A stretch of 43,237 nucleotides of DNA from an uncultured bacterium (GCA_905339405.1 CAJPGC010000008.1:1-43237); one strand, 5' to 3'. Counted from the stretch's first letter, positions 18,723 through 27,703 are shown. Made by a program: numbers and translations. The notes: generated from the letters alone by a model not told the origin.

Positions 18723-18783
18723 CCTGTCTCTTCAACAGGCCTTTTTGCGCTTGAAACCTTTGAAAACGCTTATAGTTTCAAGC
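18723..18783 (-). promoter_or_regulatory. Structured leader upstream of lysS
   Basis: The 246-bp gap between ald and lysS holds two inverted repeats. CCTGT/ACAGG (18723-18727, 18735-18739) is flanked by further complementary bases. A perfect 9-bp repeat, GCTTGAAAC (18749-18757) with GTTTCAAGC (18775-18783), lies next to it. A TTGACT box with an 18-base spacing to TAACTT lies further upstream on the minus strand. I see no lysine riboswitch core. Role unknown; possibly a leader of lysS. Confidence 0.35.
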
Positions 18784-18916
18784 CTTCGACCTGAAAAGAT
18801 TAATGTATAAAGTTATCCCATTTGAGGTCTGGGAGTCAAGGGAAAAGGGTGTATTTACAGGGGGTTGAACAAGGGCTCAGGGCCGCGTGGCACCAGGAAG
18901 GCTAAGGCGGGCAGCT

Positions 18917-20035
18917 TTAGGAGACGGTCGCGCCCTCTATCGGCTCGAAAGGCCTGCCGAGCGCCTCCGCCACCGACCTGTGGACGACCCTGCCGTCAAC
19001 GAGGTTTAGCCCTTGCTTCAAGGGGCCTCCAGAGGAAAGAGCGCCCTTGAGGCCAGAGGCCGCGTATTGAAGAACGAACGGAAGAGTCGCGTTCGTAAGC
19101 GCGAAGGTCGAAGTCCTGGGGACGGCCCCTGGCATGTTCGCGACGCCGTAGTGTATGACGCCGTCGACCTCGTAGACCGGCTCGGAGTGCGTCGTCGGCC
19201 TTATCGTCTCGATGCAGCCGCCCTGGTCGACGGAAACGTCGACGATGACGGCCCCTTTTTTCATCGTCTTTATCATCTCCCTGGTCACGAGCCTCGGGGT
19301 CCTCGCGCCGGGTATGTGGACCGCGCCTACGAAGAGGTCGGCATCTTTGATGCTCTCCGCCAAATTGAACTGGTTCGAATAGAGGGTCTGCACCCTGGAG
19401 CCGTATATGTCGTCGAGGTGGCGGAGCCGCTCCGCCCTGGTGTCGAGCACCGTGACGCGGCCTCCGAGCCCGACGGCTATCTTTACCGCGTTCACCCCGA
19501 CGATGCCTGCCCCGGCTATTACTACATGGCCTGATTCCACCCCCGGCACGCCGCCAAGGAGAACGCCCCTGCCGCCGTAGGCCTTCATGAGGTAATGCGC
19601 GCCGGACTGGACACTGAGCCTTCCGGCCACCTCGCTCATTGGCGCGAGGATGGGGAGGCTGCCGTTGTCGCATTCGACAGTCTCGTAGGCTATCGCGGTA
19701 GTCCTGTTTTTAATGAGTTCGGCCGCGAGGGTAAGGTCTGCTGCAAGATGGAAGAAGGTGAAGATGGAAAGATCCTTGCGGAGGAATTTATATTCGCCCG
19801 GCCTCGGCTCCTTTACCTTGACGATAAGGGAAGCCCTGCTCCAGAGCTCTTCGGCAGAGGCGAGGACCTCGGCTCCGGCAGCGCGGTAGTCTTCGTCAGC
19901 TATCGCGCTCGCCTCTCCCGCGCCCTTTTCGACAAGGACGCTGTGGCCGGATTTCACGAGCGCCGCCACTCCTGCGGGCACAAGCCCGACCCGGAACTCG
20001 TTGTCTTTTATCTCGCGGGGTACACCGACGACCAT
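18917..20035 (-). CDS. ald: Alanine dehydrogenase
   Basis: NAD-dependent oxidative deamination of L-alanine to pyruvate and ammonia. The 372 residues match the family length. The N-terminus has [18 protein letters not shown] with the substrate-binding arginine, followed by VKVKEP. The dinucleotide-binding site is GAGIVG in the middle, followed by [14 protein letters not shown]-like [10 protein letters not shown] is near the C-terminus. An 80-bp gap separates it from the deacetylase gene upstream. Preceded by AAAGG about ten bases before ATG. Confidence 0.94.
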   Translation of the reverse strand: MVVGVPREIKDNEFRVGLVPAGVAALVKSGHSVLVEKGAGEASAIADEDYRAAGAEVLASAEELWSRASLIVKVKEPRPGEYKFLRKDLSIFTFFHLAADLTLAAELIKNRTTAIAYETVECDNGSLPILAPMSEVAGRLSVQSGAHYLMKAYGGRGVLLGGVPGVESGHVVIAGAGIVGVNAVKIAVGLGGRVTVLDTRAERLRHLDDIYGSRVQTLYSNQFNLAESIKDADLFVGAVHIPGARTPRLVTREMIKTMKKGAVIVDVSVDQGGCIETIRPTTHSEPVYEVDGVIHYGVANMPGAVPRTSTFALTNATLPFVLQYAASGLKGALSSGGPLKQGLNLVDGRVVHRSVAEALGRPFEPIEGATVS

Positions 20036-20115
20036 CGACAGATAACCTTTTTAATTCAGTAAGTTACAAGATGCACAAATAACAGGCTATCAGTTTTGAG
20101 TTTCCTCGTCAAGCC

Positions 20116-21285
20116 TTACGCCTGCTCTTGCTTCACGCCGCTCAAAAGCGGCAGTACGGTCTTTTTGATGTAGGAGACGTCGGCCTCGAGGCTCGCGGTC
20201 TCCTCGGAGCGGAGTATGTACGGGGCTATTGGTATGTCGCGCAGGAATGCATTCCTGAAGATATCTCCGTTTTTCCTTATGAAGTCTTCCGGGATGACGT
20301 TCGGGGCGGTGACGTCGTTCATCAGCGCCCAGGCCAGAGTCCATGCCCTGGCAACGTTGCTCAAGTCATAGCCGCCCCCGCCTAAAGCCACCCAGGGTAT
20401 CTCCATGGCGCGCAGGCGCTCTATGACCTTCTCGAAGCTGTTTGTCGTAAGGCTCAGGTGAGTTATGGGGTCTGTCTCAAAGGAATCGACCCCGAGCTGC
20501 GTGACGAGTATGTCAGGCTGGAACTCCTCAATGGCAGGCTGCACGACCTCGTCGAAGACCTTGAGGAAGACCGCGTCACCCGTAGAGGGCGGCAGGGGCA
20601 TATTGACCGCGAACCCCTTGCCCGAGTTTACGCCGATGTCGGTCACGAGCCCGGTGCCCGGGAAGAGCCACTGGCCGCTCTCATGGACCGAGAGGGTCAG
20701 GACCTTGTTCGTGTCGTAGAACGCGAACTCGACCCCGTCTCCGTGGTGGGCGTCGATGTCTACGTAGGCGACCCTTTTCCCGAGGCCCAGGAGATACTTT
20801 ATCGCTATGGCAGCGTCATTTATGTAACAGAACCCCGACGCCCTGTTGGGCATTGCGTGATGGAGCCCGCCCGAGATATTGAAAGCGACCTCAGCCCTGC
20901 CTTGGGCCACAAGCTCGGCCGCCTGCAAAGACGCCCCGGCGCAAAGCGCCGACCACTCATAGACCCCGTTGAAAACAGGGTTGTCCGCGTAGCCCAGGCC
21001 GTGCTGCGTGCCCCCCACAGGGATTATCCCGGTGTTCGCCTCTTTCAGGACCTTCAGGTACTCCGGCGTATGGAAAGAAAGCAGCTCCTCTTCGGTCGCG
21101 TTCCTTGCCTCGACAATCATTGACGAAGGCAATTTGTCGAGTCCCAGGGCCTCCATGAGCTCCGCCGTAAGGCGCAGCCTCACCGGCTTCATCGGGTGCT
21201 CTATCCCGTAATAAAAAGAGCCGAACCTTTCCGAATAGACAAAGGCGGCTTTGGCCTTCTTTTTCATCTTTCCGGGTCTATTCAT
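20116..21285 (-). CDS. Histone deacetylase family protein (AcuC-like)
   Basis: Zinc-dependent amidohydrolase of the arginase/deacetylase fold, class I HDAC/AcuC branch; 389 residues. The active-site tandem and metal ligands are visible in DIDAHHGDGVE, the charge-relay region in YINDAAIAI, the C-terminal metal aspartate in QLGVDSFETDP, and the glycine-rich loop in LGGGGYD. In bacteria such proteins deacetylate acetyl-CoA synthetase or small amides; the substrate here is unknown. The start overlaps the macB permease stop by eight bases with GAGG nine bases before it; a second ATG at 21267 is an alternative. Confidence 0.88.
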   Translation of the reverse strand: MNRPGKMKKKAKAAFVYSERFGSFYYGIEHPMKPVRLRLTAELMEALGLDKLPSSMIVEARNATEEELLSFHTPEYLKVLKEANTGIIPVGGTQHGLGYADNPVFNGVYEWSALCAGASLQAAELVAQGRAEVAFNISGGLHHAMPNRASGFCYINDAAIAIKYLLGLGKRVAYVDIDAHHGDGVEFAFYDTNKVLTLSVHESGQWLFPGTGLVTDIGVNSGKGFAVNMPLPPSTGDAVFLKVFDEVVQPAIEEFQPDILVTQLGVDSFETDPITHLSLTTNSFEKVIERLRAMEIPWVALGGGGYDLSNVARAWTLAWALMNDVTAPNVIPEDFIRKNGDIFRNAFLRDIPIAPYILRSEETASLEADVSYIKKTVLPLLSGVKQEQA

Positions 21286-22486
21286 ATCTGAGCGCCTCTA
21301 TCGGGTCCATGAGAGAAGCCTTCCTTGCCGGGTATATGCCGAATACCAGTCCCACGAGCGCGGAAAAACAAAAGCCTAGCGCGATAGACCAGAACGTGAT
21401 GACGGTATCCCACTCGCCGAAGCGTGAAATGAGAGAAGCTATGGCCACCCCTGAGGCTATGCCGATGAGCCCGCCGGAGACCGTTATGACGAGCGCCTCT
21501 ATGAGGAACTGCCTCAGGATGTCTTTTCTCCTCGCGCCCACGGCCATGCGTATGCCTATCTCCCTGGTCCTCTCGGTCACGGAGACGAGCATGATGTTCA
21601 TGACCCCTATGCCGCCGACGAGTAATGAAACGGCCGCTATGCCGGAAAGGAGCACGGTGAAGGTGCGTGTCGTCTCCTGCATGGCCATCATCATCTCCGT
21701 GAAGTCCCTTATGGTGAAATCAGACTCCGCTCCGGGGGCTATCCTGTGCCGGTCGCGCAGCACCCTTTCGATGCCCTCCTTGACCGAAGGGATGAGGGAC
21801 GCCTCCTCGACCTGTATGTTTATGTCGTTCACGTAGTCCTGGAAAAAGACCCTTCTCTGCGAGGTCGTCACAGGTATGAATATCTGGTCGTCAGGGTCCG
21901 AGAACGAGGTCTGCCCCTTCGTCTCCATGACCGCAATGACGGTAAAGGTCTGCCCCTCTATCTTCATCTCTTCGCCAACGGCCGGGCCTTCGCCGAAGAG
22001 CTCCTTCCTGACGGTGCTTCCTATGGCCGCGACCCTTCTTGCGAGCTTAATATCAGTCTGTTCGAAAAAACTGCCCTCCGCAACCTTAAAATTGTTTATT
22101 TCGATATATTCAGGGGTTGTGCCGGTAATGAGCGTCCCGGCGTTCCTGTTGGAGTACTTGACCTGGATGGAGCTGGCAACGACCGGGCTCAAAAACCTTA
22201 TGCCGGGCACCTCTTTTTTCAACGCCTCAGCGTCATCCAGCGTCAGGGTCTCGACCCGCCCGGTGCGCACGTGCCCCATCCTGGCCATGCCGGGCCTCAC
22301 GCGCAGCACGTTGGTGCCGAACCTGGACATCGATTCGATGACCTGCTGCTTCGCGCCCTCGCCGAGCGAAAGCATGGCGATTATCGCGCCCACGCCGATG
22401 ATGATGCCGAGCATGGTGAGCGAGGTCCTCATCTTGTTGGCGACGATGCCCCGGAAGGCTGTGCGGAGTATCTGGAAAAAGAGCAT
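21278..22486 (-). CDS. MacB-type ABC transporter permease
   Basis: Mechanotransmission-type ABC permease of the MacB/FtsX family. TM1 lies near residues 15-40 (MLGIIIGVGAIIAML), a periplasmic MacB_PCD domain follows, then three membrane helices in the FtsX domain (about 275-395) and the ending DPIEALRYE. Length 402. Its ATPase partner is encoded separately upstream, but an unrelated AT-rich gene separates the two. The ribosome-binding site before its ATG is now poor (AGG eleven bases away), unlike the strong GAGGAGG that follows the ATPase gene. Confidence 0.9.
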   Translation of the reverse strand: MLFFQILRTAFRGIVANKMRTSLTMLGIIIGVGAIIAMLSLGEGAKQQVIESMSRFGTNVLRVRPGMARMGHVRTGRVETLTLDDAEALKKEVPGIRFLSPVVASSIQVKYSNRNAGTLITGTTPEYIEINNFKVAEGSFFEQTDIKLARRVAAIGSTVRKELFGEGPAVGEEMKIEGQTFTVIAVMETKGQTSFSDPDDQIFIPVTTSQRRVFFQDYVNDINIQVEEASLIPSVKEGIERVLRDRHRIAPGAESDFTIRDFTEMMMAMQETTRTFTVLLSGIAAVSLLVGGIGVMNIMLVSVTERTREIGIRMAVGARRKDILRQFLIEALVITVSGGLIGIASGVAIASLISRFGEWDTVITFWSIALGFCFSALVGLVFGIYPARKASLMDPIEALRYE

Positions 22487-23240
22487 TGACTAAATACCTG
22501 AATATAATTTAAATTCTACGTTTCTTGGAAGAGATGTATCCGCATACCATAATTGGTCAACACTTGTGGGAATTCCTGCAGGATATGCATTTTTTATTGA
22601 CTCATACATAATGGAATCGTTCATTAATGCAAGGTCATTATTTTCAACCAAAAGCACTGTAGTAAAATTTTCTATTTTATATCTTTCAAGTTTTTTTGCT
22701 TTATCATCAAAAAGCGCTTTTATGCGAACAGGAAGAGTTTCATCGGATGGTACTGTTCTATAAATAAAAATACCCGGAGGTCTGTGGCTTGCTTTTGTAA
22801 TCTGTAAGGGAAATGGAACATCTGCAATTTTATCAATAGTGTGCTGTCCATCTGATAATGACGGCACCGTATCTAATATATAGTTCTTAATTGCCTTATG
22901 AATTTCTTTCCACCTTTGCCCTTTACTAACTGCGTCATGCGCTATAGTGATGGTAAGCCGAAAAAAAATCTTTTTTTCGAGCTCCTCCTTCAAACTGCCA
23001 ATTGCCTTCATAAACCAATCTGAGTTTCTGCGTTGTTCTCTAATTGTATCAATACTAGTGTGCTCTATAGCAAAACGGCCAGCAATTGCGTCAATTTCTC
23101 GCAAATTACGATTCCTATCCTCTGGCCATTCTTCAATATAAAGACTTGGGTAACCATTCCTTCTCAAAAAAACAATAAAAGCTTCGATTACATTCCTATC
23201 TGATTTTCCATGTATGGCTTCAATAACGATACTCAAGCAT
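22482..23240. mobile_element. Single-gene insertion bounded by 5-bp direct repeats
   Basis: The pentamer ATGCT (minus strand) occurs at 23236-23240, right after the ribosome-binding site behind the macB ATPase, and again at 22482-22486, where it is the start of the macB permease gene. The 749 bp between them are AT-rich and hold one gene. Removing the insert and one pentamer restores a normal operon junction with GAGGAGG directly upstream of the permease ATG. No transposase is encoded, so the mechanism of insertion is unknown. Confidence 0.5.
22490..23236 (-). CDS. Unrecognised AT-rich cargo protein, possibly nuclease-like
   Basis: I do not recognise a named family. The 248 residues are soluble with no signal peptide. 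An N-terminal pattern, IEEWPED then REIDAIAG and FAIEHTS (D49, E58, T60 after a hydrophobic strand), resembles the core strands of a PD-(D/E)xK nuclease, but with threonine where lysine is usual. The C-terminal part (FTTVLLVENNDLALMN, then VDQLWYADTS) looks like a conserved alpha/beta ending. It starts with TTG, five bases after GGAGG. Base composition is strongly AT-rich and ATT isoleucine codons are common, unlike the flanking genes. It sits between the ATPase and permease of a MacB transporter. Confidence 0.75.
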   Translation of the reverse strand: MSIVIEAIHGKSDRNVIEAFIVFLRRNGYPSLYIEEWPEDRNRNLREIDAIAGRFAIEHTSIDTIREQRRNSDWFMKAIGSLKEELEKKIFFRLTITIAHDAVSKGQRWKEIHKAIKNYILDTVPSLSDGQHTIDKIADVPFPLQITKASHRPPGIFIYRTVPSDETLPVRIKALFDDKAKKLERYKIENFTTVLLVENNDLALMNDSIMYESIKNAYPAGIPTSVDQLWYADTSLPRNVEFKLYSGI

Positions 23241-23245
23241 CCTCC

Positions 23246-23902
23246 TCACAGCACCACTTTCCCGTCCTTTATGTTTATGACCCTCTGCGAATACGCGGCG
23301 ACGTTCGGGTCGTGGGTCACGAGAATGAGGGTGGTGCCCTTCGCGTGGAGCCCGTCAAAGAGTGCCATTATCTCCTTGCCGGTGCGCGAATCCAGGTTTC
23401 CGGTAGGCTCGTCGCCAAGTATGATGGGAGGGTTCAAAACGATGGCCCTGGCGATGGCTACCCTCTGGCGCTCGCCGCCAGAGAGCTCGTTGGGCCTGTG
23501 CTTCATGCGCCGCTCCAAGCCGACCTCTTTCAGGGCCTCCTTCGCGAGAGCTTCTGAGCCGTCGATGCCAGCGTAGAAAAGAGGGAGCTCGACGTTTTCA
23601 ATCGCCGTGTGCCTTGCAAGGAGGTTGAATGACTGAAAGACGAAGCCGATGTTCCTGTTGCGCGCGGCGGCAAGGGAATCCTCGTCCATCGAATCGACCC
23701 TGACTCCGTTTAGCGAATAGCTACCCTCTGTGGGCCTGTCAAGGCAGCCGATGATGTTCATGAGGGACGACTTGCCGCTGCCTGAAGGGCCCATTATGGT
23801 GACGAACTCGCCCTTTTTGATGTCGAGGTCTACTGAAGAGAGCACCTCAACCGGGCCGCCCCCCATCGAATATCTCTTTGTAACGCCACGGAGCTCTATC
23901 AA
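23246..23902 (-). CDS. MacB-type ABC transporter ATPase
   Basis: ATPase of the MacB/LolD subfamily, 218 residues: Walker A GPSGSGKSS (38-46), FQSFNLLARHTAIENV after the Q-loop, LSGGERQR signature and GDEPTGNLD Walker B. Together with the downstream permease and upstream membrane-fusion and TolC-like genes it would form a tripartite efflux system driven by mechanotransmission. Its stop codon is followed at once by GAGGAGG, which now serves the inserted gene. Confidence 0.92.
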   Translation of the reverse strand: MIELRGVTKRYSMGGGPVEVLSSVDLDIKKGEFVTIMGPSGSGKSSLMNIIGCLDRPTEGSYSLNGVRVDSMDEDSLAAARNRNIGFVFQSFNLLARHTAIENVELPLFYAGIDGSEALAKEALKEVGLERRMKHRPNELSGGERQRVAIARAIVLNPPIILGDEPTGNLDSRTGKEIMALFDGLHAKGTTLILVTHDPNVAAYSQRVINIKDGKVVL

Positions 23903-23977
23903 TTCAAGCCCTTTCGGTTAAATCATTGCAAAGGTATCGATTCGCTCGGACTTAAATACCTGCATGCTTTTTAAAAG

Positions 23978-24254
23978 ACTTTACGCGCTGCCGCGCAAAG
24001 TTGTTCTTTTAAAATACCATGTGACGCGGCTGCCGCCGCTCTCTGTAACAGGGCTATCTCGCCCCATCCCTGGGGCTTGACCCTTCGGGCCTTCTCGCTC
24101 ACGCTCGAAGTTCAATTTTTGCTATCCTGCAAAAATTGTCTACGCGCTTATCTATCCGTACCCACCCGCGAACCTCGCCCCTGAGGTCGCTTCGCTCCCA
24201 ACTTCCCCGGCTCGGTTCGCCACTTCCTCCTTGAGGCGCGCTCCGCCCTGTTAC
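23978..24254 (-). repeat. Dispersed repeat family R1, copy A
   Basis: The 417-bp gap between macA and the macB ATPase has no gene. Most of it is a repeat whose reverse complement matches 42635-42826: shared blocks include GGAGCGCGCCT, GGGAGCGAAGCGACCT, AGAGCGGCGGCAGCCGCG and GCGCGGCAGCGCG, in the same order. This copy is longer, with extra sequence containing a 9-bp inverted repeat (CAATTTTTG/CAAAAATTG, about 24113-24139). It separates macA from macB and is probably a non-autonomous mobile or structured-RNA repeat. Confidence 0.75.
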
Positions 24255-24319
24255 TGTGTCTGTGTTAAAAACACTATATTAAGCTCGTGATTGCAGATGG
24301 GACTTTATGGGCAGCCTGA

Positions 24320-25468
24320 TTAGAAGAACATTCCTCTTCGCCTTGGCTGACCGTTCCCGTTTGGCTTGGAGACGTCCGAGGTGACGACCTCGTCTCCATC
24401 CTTAACGCCGCTTCTTATCTCGGTCGAATCCCCGTCGGTTGCTCCCGTGTCTACCTCGACGAACTCGGGCTTCCCGGCCTTCAAGACGTACACGCCAGCC
24501 TTCGAGCCCTTCGACTTCACCGCCTCCCTGGGCACGAGGAGCGCATCCTTTCTTATCTCCGTAAGTATCTTCACGTCGGCTGTCATGCCCGGCATTAGGA
24601 GCGCTTTTTTCTCATCGACGACCTTTACAACCACATCGAATACCGTGACAGTCCTCTCTGTCCTGCCCTGCGGGGCGACCCTTTCCACGACTGCTTCGAA
24701 AGCCTTTTCGGGCAGCGCGTCGACAGTGACTCTGGCCTTCTGCCCCGGCCTTATCGCAGCTATGTCTACCTCGTCGACCCCGGCAGTAACGAATATCCTG
24801 TCGAGGTTCGCCATGCTGAATATCTGCGTGCCCTCCGAGGCCGACGATATTGTGGAGGATATCACCTGCCCCCTGTCCACGAATTTTTTCAATATCGTCC
24901 CGGTGAAAGGGGCCCTGATGGACGTGTCCGCAAGCCTCTCCCTGGCCTCTTTCAGGGCCTCGTTCGAATGCATCAGCTCGGCTTCGGCAATGCTCACCTC
25001 GGTTGAAGCCTTCTGAAAGGCTATATCTGCGTCTTCGAGCTCCTGCCTTGAGATTATCCCGTCCTCGAAGAGCTTATTCTGCCTGGCGAGCTTCACGTCG
25101 AAGTCCTTCAATGCTATCTTCGCCCTCTGGAGCCTTGCCCTGGCCCCAAGTAGAGCTGCCTCCGCCTGCTTCGTCCTGGCCTCCTCTGTCTCCGGGTCGA
25201 GCTTCACGACGACTTCGCCTTTTTTTATGAGGTCGCCGGCGTTATTCGTAAACTCTATTATCTCGCCCCCGGCCTTGCTCTTGACTATGACCTCTATCTC
25301 CGGGTTCACGGTGCCGTTCGCCATCGCCTCAAGCCGGAGCTCTCCTCTTGCGGCCTTTGCCGTCTTCATCGGCTCGGCGTCTATTGGCGCCTTGGCGCTA
25401 AAAAAATAATAAGCTCCGGCCGCAATAATTATTACGGCGATAGCCGCCATGAAAAACCGTTTCTTCAT
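24320..25468 (-). CDS. Efflux RND/MacA-type periplasmic adaptor subunit
   Basis: Membrane-fusion protein linking the inner-membrane transporter to an outer-membrane channel. An N-terminal membrane anchor (6-24) precedes the lipoyl half-motif (AGGEIIEF...GDLIKKGEVVVKLDP), a helical hairpin (about 95-185), the second lipoyl half (IRAPFTGTILKKFVDRGQ) and beta-barrel and membrane-proximal domains to the end. 382 residues is the usual MacA length. Its ATG overlaps the tolC-like stop by four bases. The tail is basic (PRRRG). Confidence 0.9.
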   Translation of the reverse strand: MKKRFFMAAIAVIIIAAGAYYFFSAKAPIDAEPMKTAKAARGELRLEAMANGTVNPEIEVIVKSKAGGEIIEFTNNAGDLIKKGEVVVKLDPETEEARTKQAEAALLGARARLQRAKIALKDFDVKLARQNKLFEDGIISRQELEDADIAFQKASTEVSIAEAELMHSNEALKEARERLADTSIRAPFTGTILKKFVDRGQVISSTISSASEGTQIFSMANLDRIFVTAGVDEVDIAAIRPGQKARVTVDALPEKAFEAVVERVAPQGRTERTVTVFDVVVKVVDEKKALLMPGMTADVKILTEIRKDALLVPREAVKSKGSKAGVYVLKAGKPEFVEVDTGATDGDSTEIRSGVKDGDEVVTSDVSKPNGNGQPRRRGMFF

Positions 25469-26961
25469 TCGACCTCTTCCAGATCCGTTATTCTGACGCC
25501 GAGCTCTTCCAGTAAAGTCCCCTTTTCCCTGTAGAAGGCCACGAGAGAAGTATTGTAGTCAGATACGGCGTCAAGCCTTTTAAGGCGGGCCAGCAGCAGG
25601 TCTTCCTGTATCCTCAATACGTTGAAGGTAGTGCTCCTCCCGGCCTCGAGCTTTCTCTCCTCGGCGTCCAGCGTCTCTTTGGCGAGCCTTACCGCCTCGT
25701 CAGCGGCCTCCAGCCGCCTCGAATCGGTTTCCAACTGGACGAGGCTGCCCTTTACCCTTAAAACTATCTCCTGCTCCAGCCTCTTTAGCCTCAATACCGC
25801 CTGCGTGGTCTGGAGCCTTGCGGTCTCAAGCTCGCCTTTGGCCGCCCTGTTGCCGAGCGGATAACTGAAGATGACCCCCACAGACCACTCGGGGTTCGAC
25901 TCTATCGCCTTGAACGAGCGCGTAAAAGAATCCCCGAGGCCGTTGAACCCGTAGCTCGCCTCGAGATCCACCTCGGGCCAGGCCTGATTTGCGGCGTACT
26001 TAAGGACTATCCTCTCCCTTTCGAGAAGCGTCCTGAGCTCCATGTAGTCCGGCCTCATCGAGAGGGCGGCAGAAACGGCCTCTGCGGCAGAGCCGTCTGC
26101 GGGCCTTAGCGCCCCGTCCCCGGTAGGCACCAGCTCGTCGTCGCTGATGGAGTAGGCGTCATCTGCTATTAGCTCCTTCATCCTTCTTTCGGAGTCCTGC
26201 ACGGCCTTCTGGGCGACAAGGAGGTCTTCCCTGCGGGAAGCCGCGGCGGATTCCGTCTGCACGAGCTCGAGCCTTGAAAGGGCGCCCGCTTCGAGCTTTT
26301 TCCTGTTGACGTCAAGGAGCGTTTCCGCAAGAGCGAGCGACTCGCGCCTCACGTCGAGCGCGCCCCTGGCCGACATTAACGCCCACCACGCGCCTGCGTA
26401 TTCGCTAAGTGCGTCGGTGAGGAACTGCCTGAACCTCAGCTCGGAAGCCGACCTGTCCCTCAACGCGACGTTCAAGGCCAGCCGCTCACCGTTGCCCAAG
26501 CCGCGCAGCAGCGGCTGGCGCACCGTGACGCCGGTAAAAGACTCGTACTCGAACTCGAAGCCGGAGAAGGTATCGGCCGTCCAGTCGTCCCTGACCTCGA
26601 ACCTGTACTCGGTCCCAAGCCCGGTCGTGCCGGAGACCCCTGCGTTGAAGCTGTACGATTCTGACTCGACCGAGCGCAGCCCTCCGGCGGCCACGCTCGA
26701 ACGGGCGGAAAGCGGCATGGAGGCGTCCCCCCGCCTGAACGAGCCGAAAAGCTCCGGGTCGAACGCGCCCTGGGCGCTCAAGACCCTGGCCGCCGCCACC
26801 CTGGGGTCGAGCCTTGAGGCCTTGACCTGGAGATTGTTTTCAAGGAGCATGCGCACGCCCTGCCTGAAGGGCAGCTCGACGCGCTGCCCTTCGGCCGCCG
26901 CCGCGGAGGAAGCCGTAAGAAAAAAGGAGAAAAGAAGGACCGATGTGCGAAGGTTCAACAT
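25465..26961 (-). CDS. TolC-family outer-membrane efflux protein
   Basis: Outer-membrane channel of a tripartite exporter. The 498 residues begin with a signal peptide (about 1-22, ending SSAAAAEG), followed by two repeats of long alpha-helical coiled coils with NVALRDR, SRLELVQTESAAASRREDLLVAQ and LKRLEQEIVLRVKGSLVQLE, as in the OEP family. It is the promoter-proximal gene of the tolC-macA-macB cluster and overlaps macA by four bases. Confidence 0.9.
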   Translation of the reverse strand: MLNLRTSVLLFSFFLTASSAAAAEGQRVELPFRQGVRMLLENNLQVKASRLDPRVAAARVLSAQGAFDPELFGSFRRGDASMPLSARSSVAAGGLRSVESESYSFNAGVSGTTGLGTEYRFEVRDDWTADTFSGFEFEYESFTGVTVRQPLLRGLGNGERLALNVALRDRSASELRFRQFLTDALSEYAGAWWALMSARGALDVRRESLALAETLLDVNRKKLEAGALSRLELVQTESAAASRREDLLVAQKAVQDSERRMKELIADDAYSISDDELVPTGDGALRPADGSAAEAVSAALSMRPDYMELRTLLERERIVLKYAANQAWPEVDLEASYGFNGLGDSFTRSFKAIESNPEWSVGVIFSYPLGNRAAKGELETARLQTTQAVLRLKRLEQEIVLRVKGSLVQLETDSRRLEAADEAVRLAKETLDAEERKLEAGRSTTFNVLRIQEDLLLARLKRLDAVSDYNTSLVAFYREKGTLLEELGVRITDLEEVE

Positions 26962-27019
26962 TCAGAAGTAAAACGGATGAGGGGCATGAAATGTTCCGCT
27001 GGATGGCCCCGCGGGCGGG

Positions 27020-27703
27020 TCATTTTTTGTTTTTTTTCTCCGCGTCCCTGGGAGTCTCCCTAAGGAGGACCTTCCTGGGCCTTATGCCAACGGAGTGGTC
27101 CTTCGGGGCCGCTATCTTCTTCAGGGCATCAAGCCTGCCCTGTTTTTCGAGCCTCTTGTAAATTCGCACCCACGCGCACTCGCACTCGGTGTTGACCTCG
27201 CACATTCCTTGGGCCACCCCGCCGCACGGGCCGTTCAGGAGCCCCTTCGGGCACTCCGTATGCGGGCATATGCCGCCTGTGGCATCGAGCACGCACTCGC
27301 CGCAAAGCGAGCAACCTTCGAAAAACCTGCCGACGCGCTCGACAGAGGCGAGGAAAAGAGAATCAAGGGCCGGAAGGACCGGCTGCGTCTCTTCGGCCGC
27401 GTCCGCAACCGTGCGAACGCCCGCGCCGCAGGCGAGCACCAGCACTGCCTCGGCTTCCTTGAGCTCAGGCTTGAGCCTGTAATCCTTGAGGATGAGCTGC
27501 CTGTAGCAGGTCTCCTCGGGGATGGACGAGCCGACAACCTTTATCCCGTTCTCCTCAAGGATCGCGGTCATCTCTTTTATCTCTTTTTCACCGCCGGTGG
27601 CGCACTGCTCGGCGCAAGAGTCGCAGCCGAAAAGGTAGACTGTCTTTTTGCCTTCGAGAGAGGCGAGTATGTCTTTTATGTCCTTCTTCTTAGTGATTAT
27701 CAT
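27020..27703 (-). CDS. Methylenetetrahydrofolate reductase C-terminal-domain protein (MetV-like)
   Basis: Cysteine-rich protein of the MTHFR_C type, 227 residues. N-terminal CDSCAEQC (27-34) and a second cluster CSLCGEC...CPHTECPKGLLNGPCGG...C near 130-175 are the hallmarks. In acetogens such a protein (MetV) partners MetF in reducing methylene-THF to methyl-THF; metal or cluster binding by these cysteines is expected. No MetF is in the window. folD lies 81 bp upstream on the same strand, supporting a one-carbon or Wood-Ljungdahl methyl-branch role. The C-terminus is basic. Confidence 0.85.
   Translation of the reverse strand: MIITKKKDIKDILASLEGKKTVYLFGCDSCAEQCATGGEKEIKEMTAILEENGIKVVGSSIPEETCYRQLILKDYRLKPELKEAEAVLVLACGAGVRTVADAAEETQPVLPALDSLFLASVERVGRFFEGCSLCGECVLDATGGICPHTECPKGLLNGPCGGVAQGMCEVNTECECAWVRIYKRLEKQGRLDALKKIAAPKDHSVGIRPRKVLLRETPRDAEKKNKK

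Noticed and set aside
18718-18746. Plus-strand terminator-like hairpin with TTTTT
   Set aside because: No plus-strand gene reads into it; more likely part of the lysS leader structure.
18671-18916. Lysine riboswitch or T-box ahead of lysS
   Set aside because: Could not find the conserved core sequences of either; only simple inverted repeats are visible.
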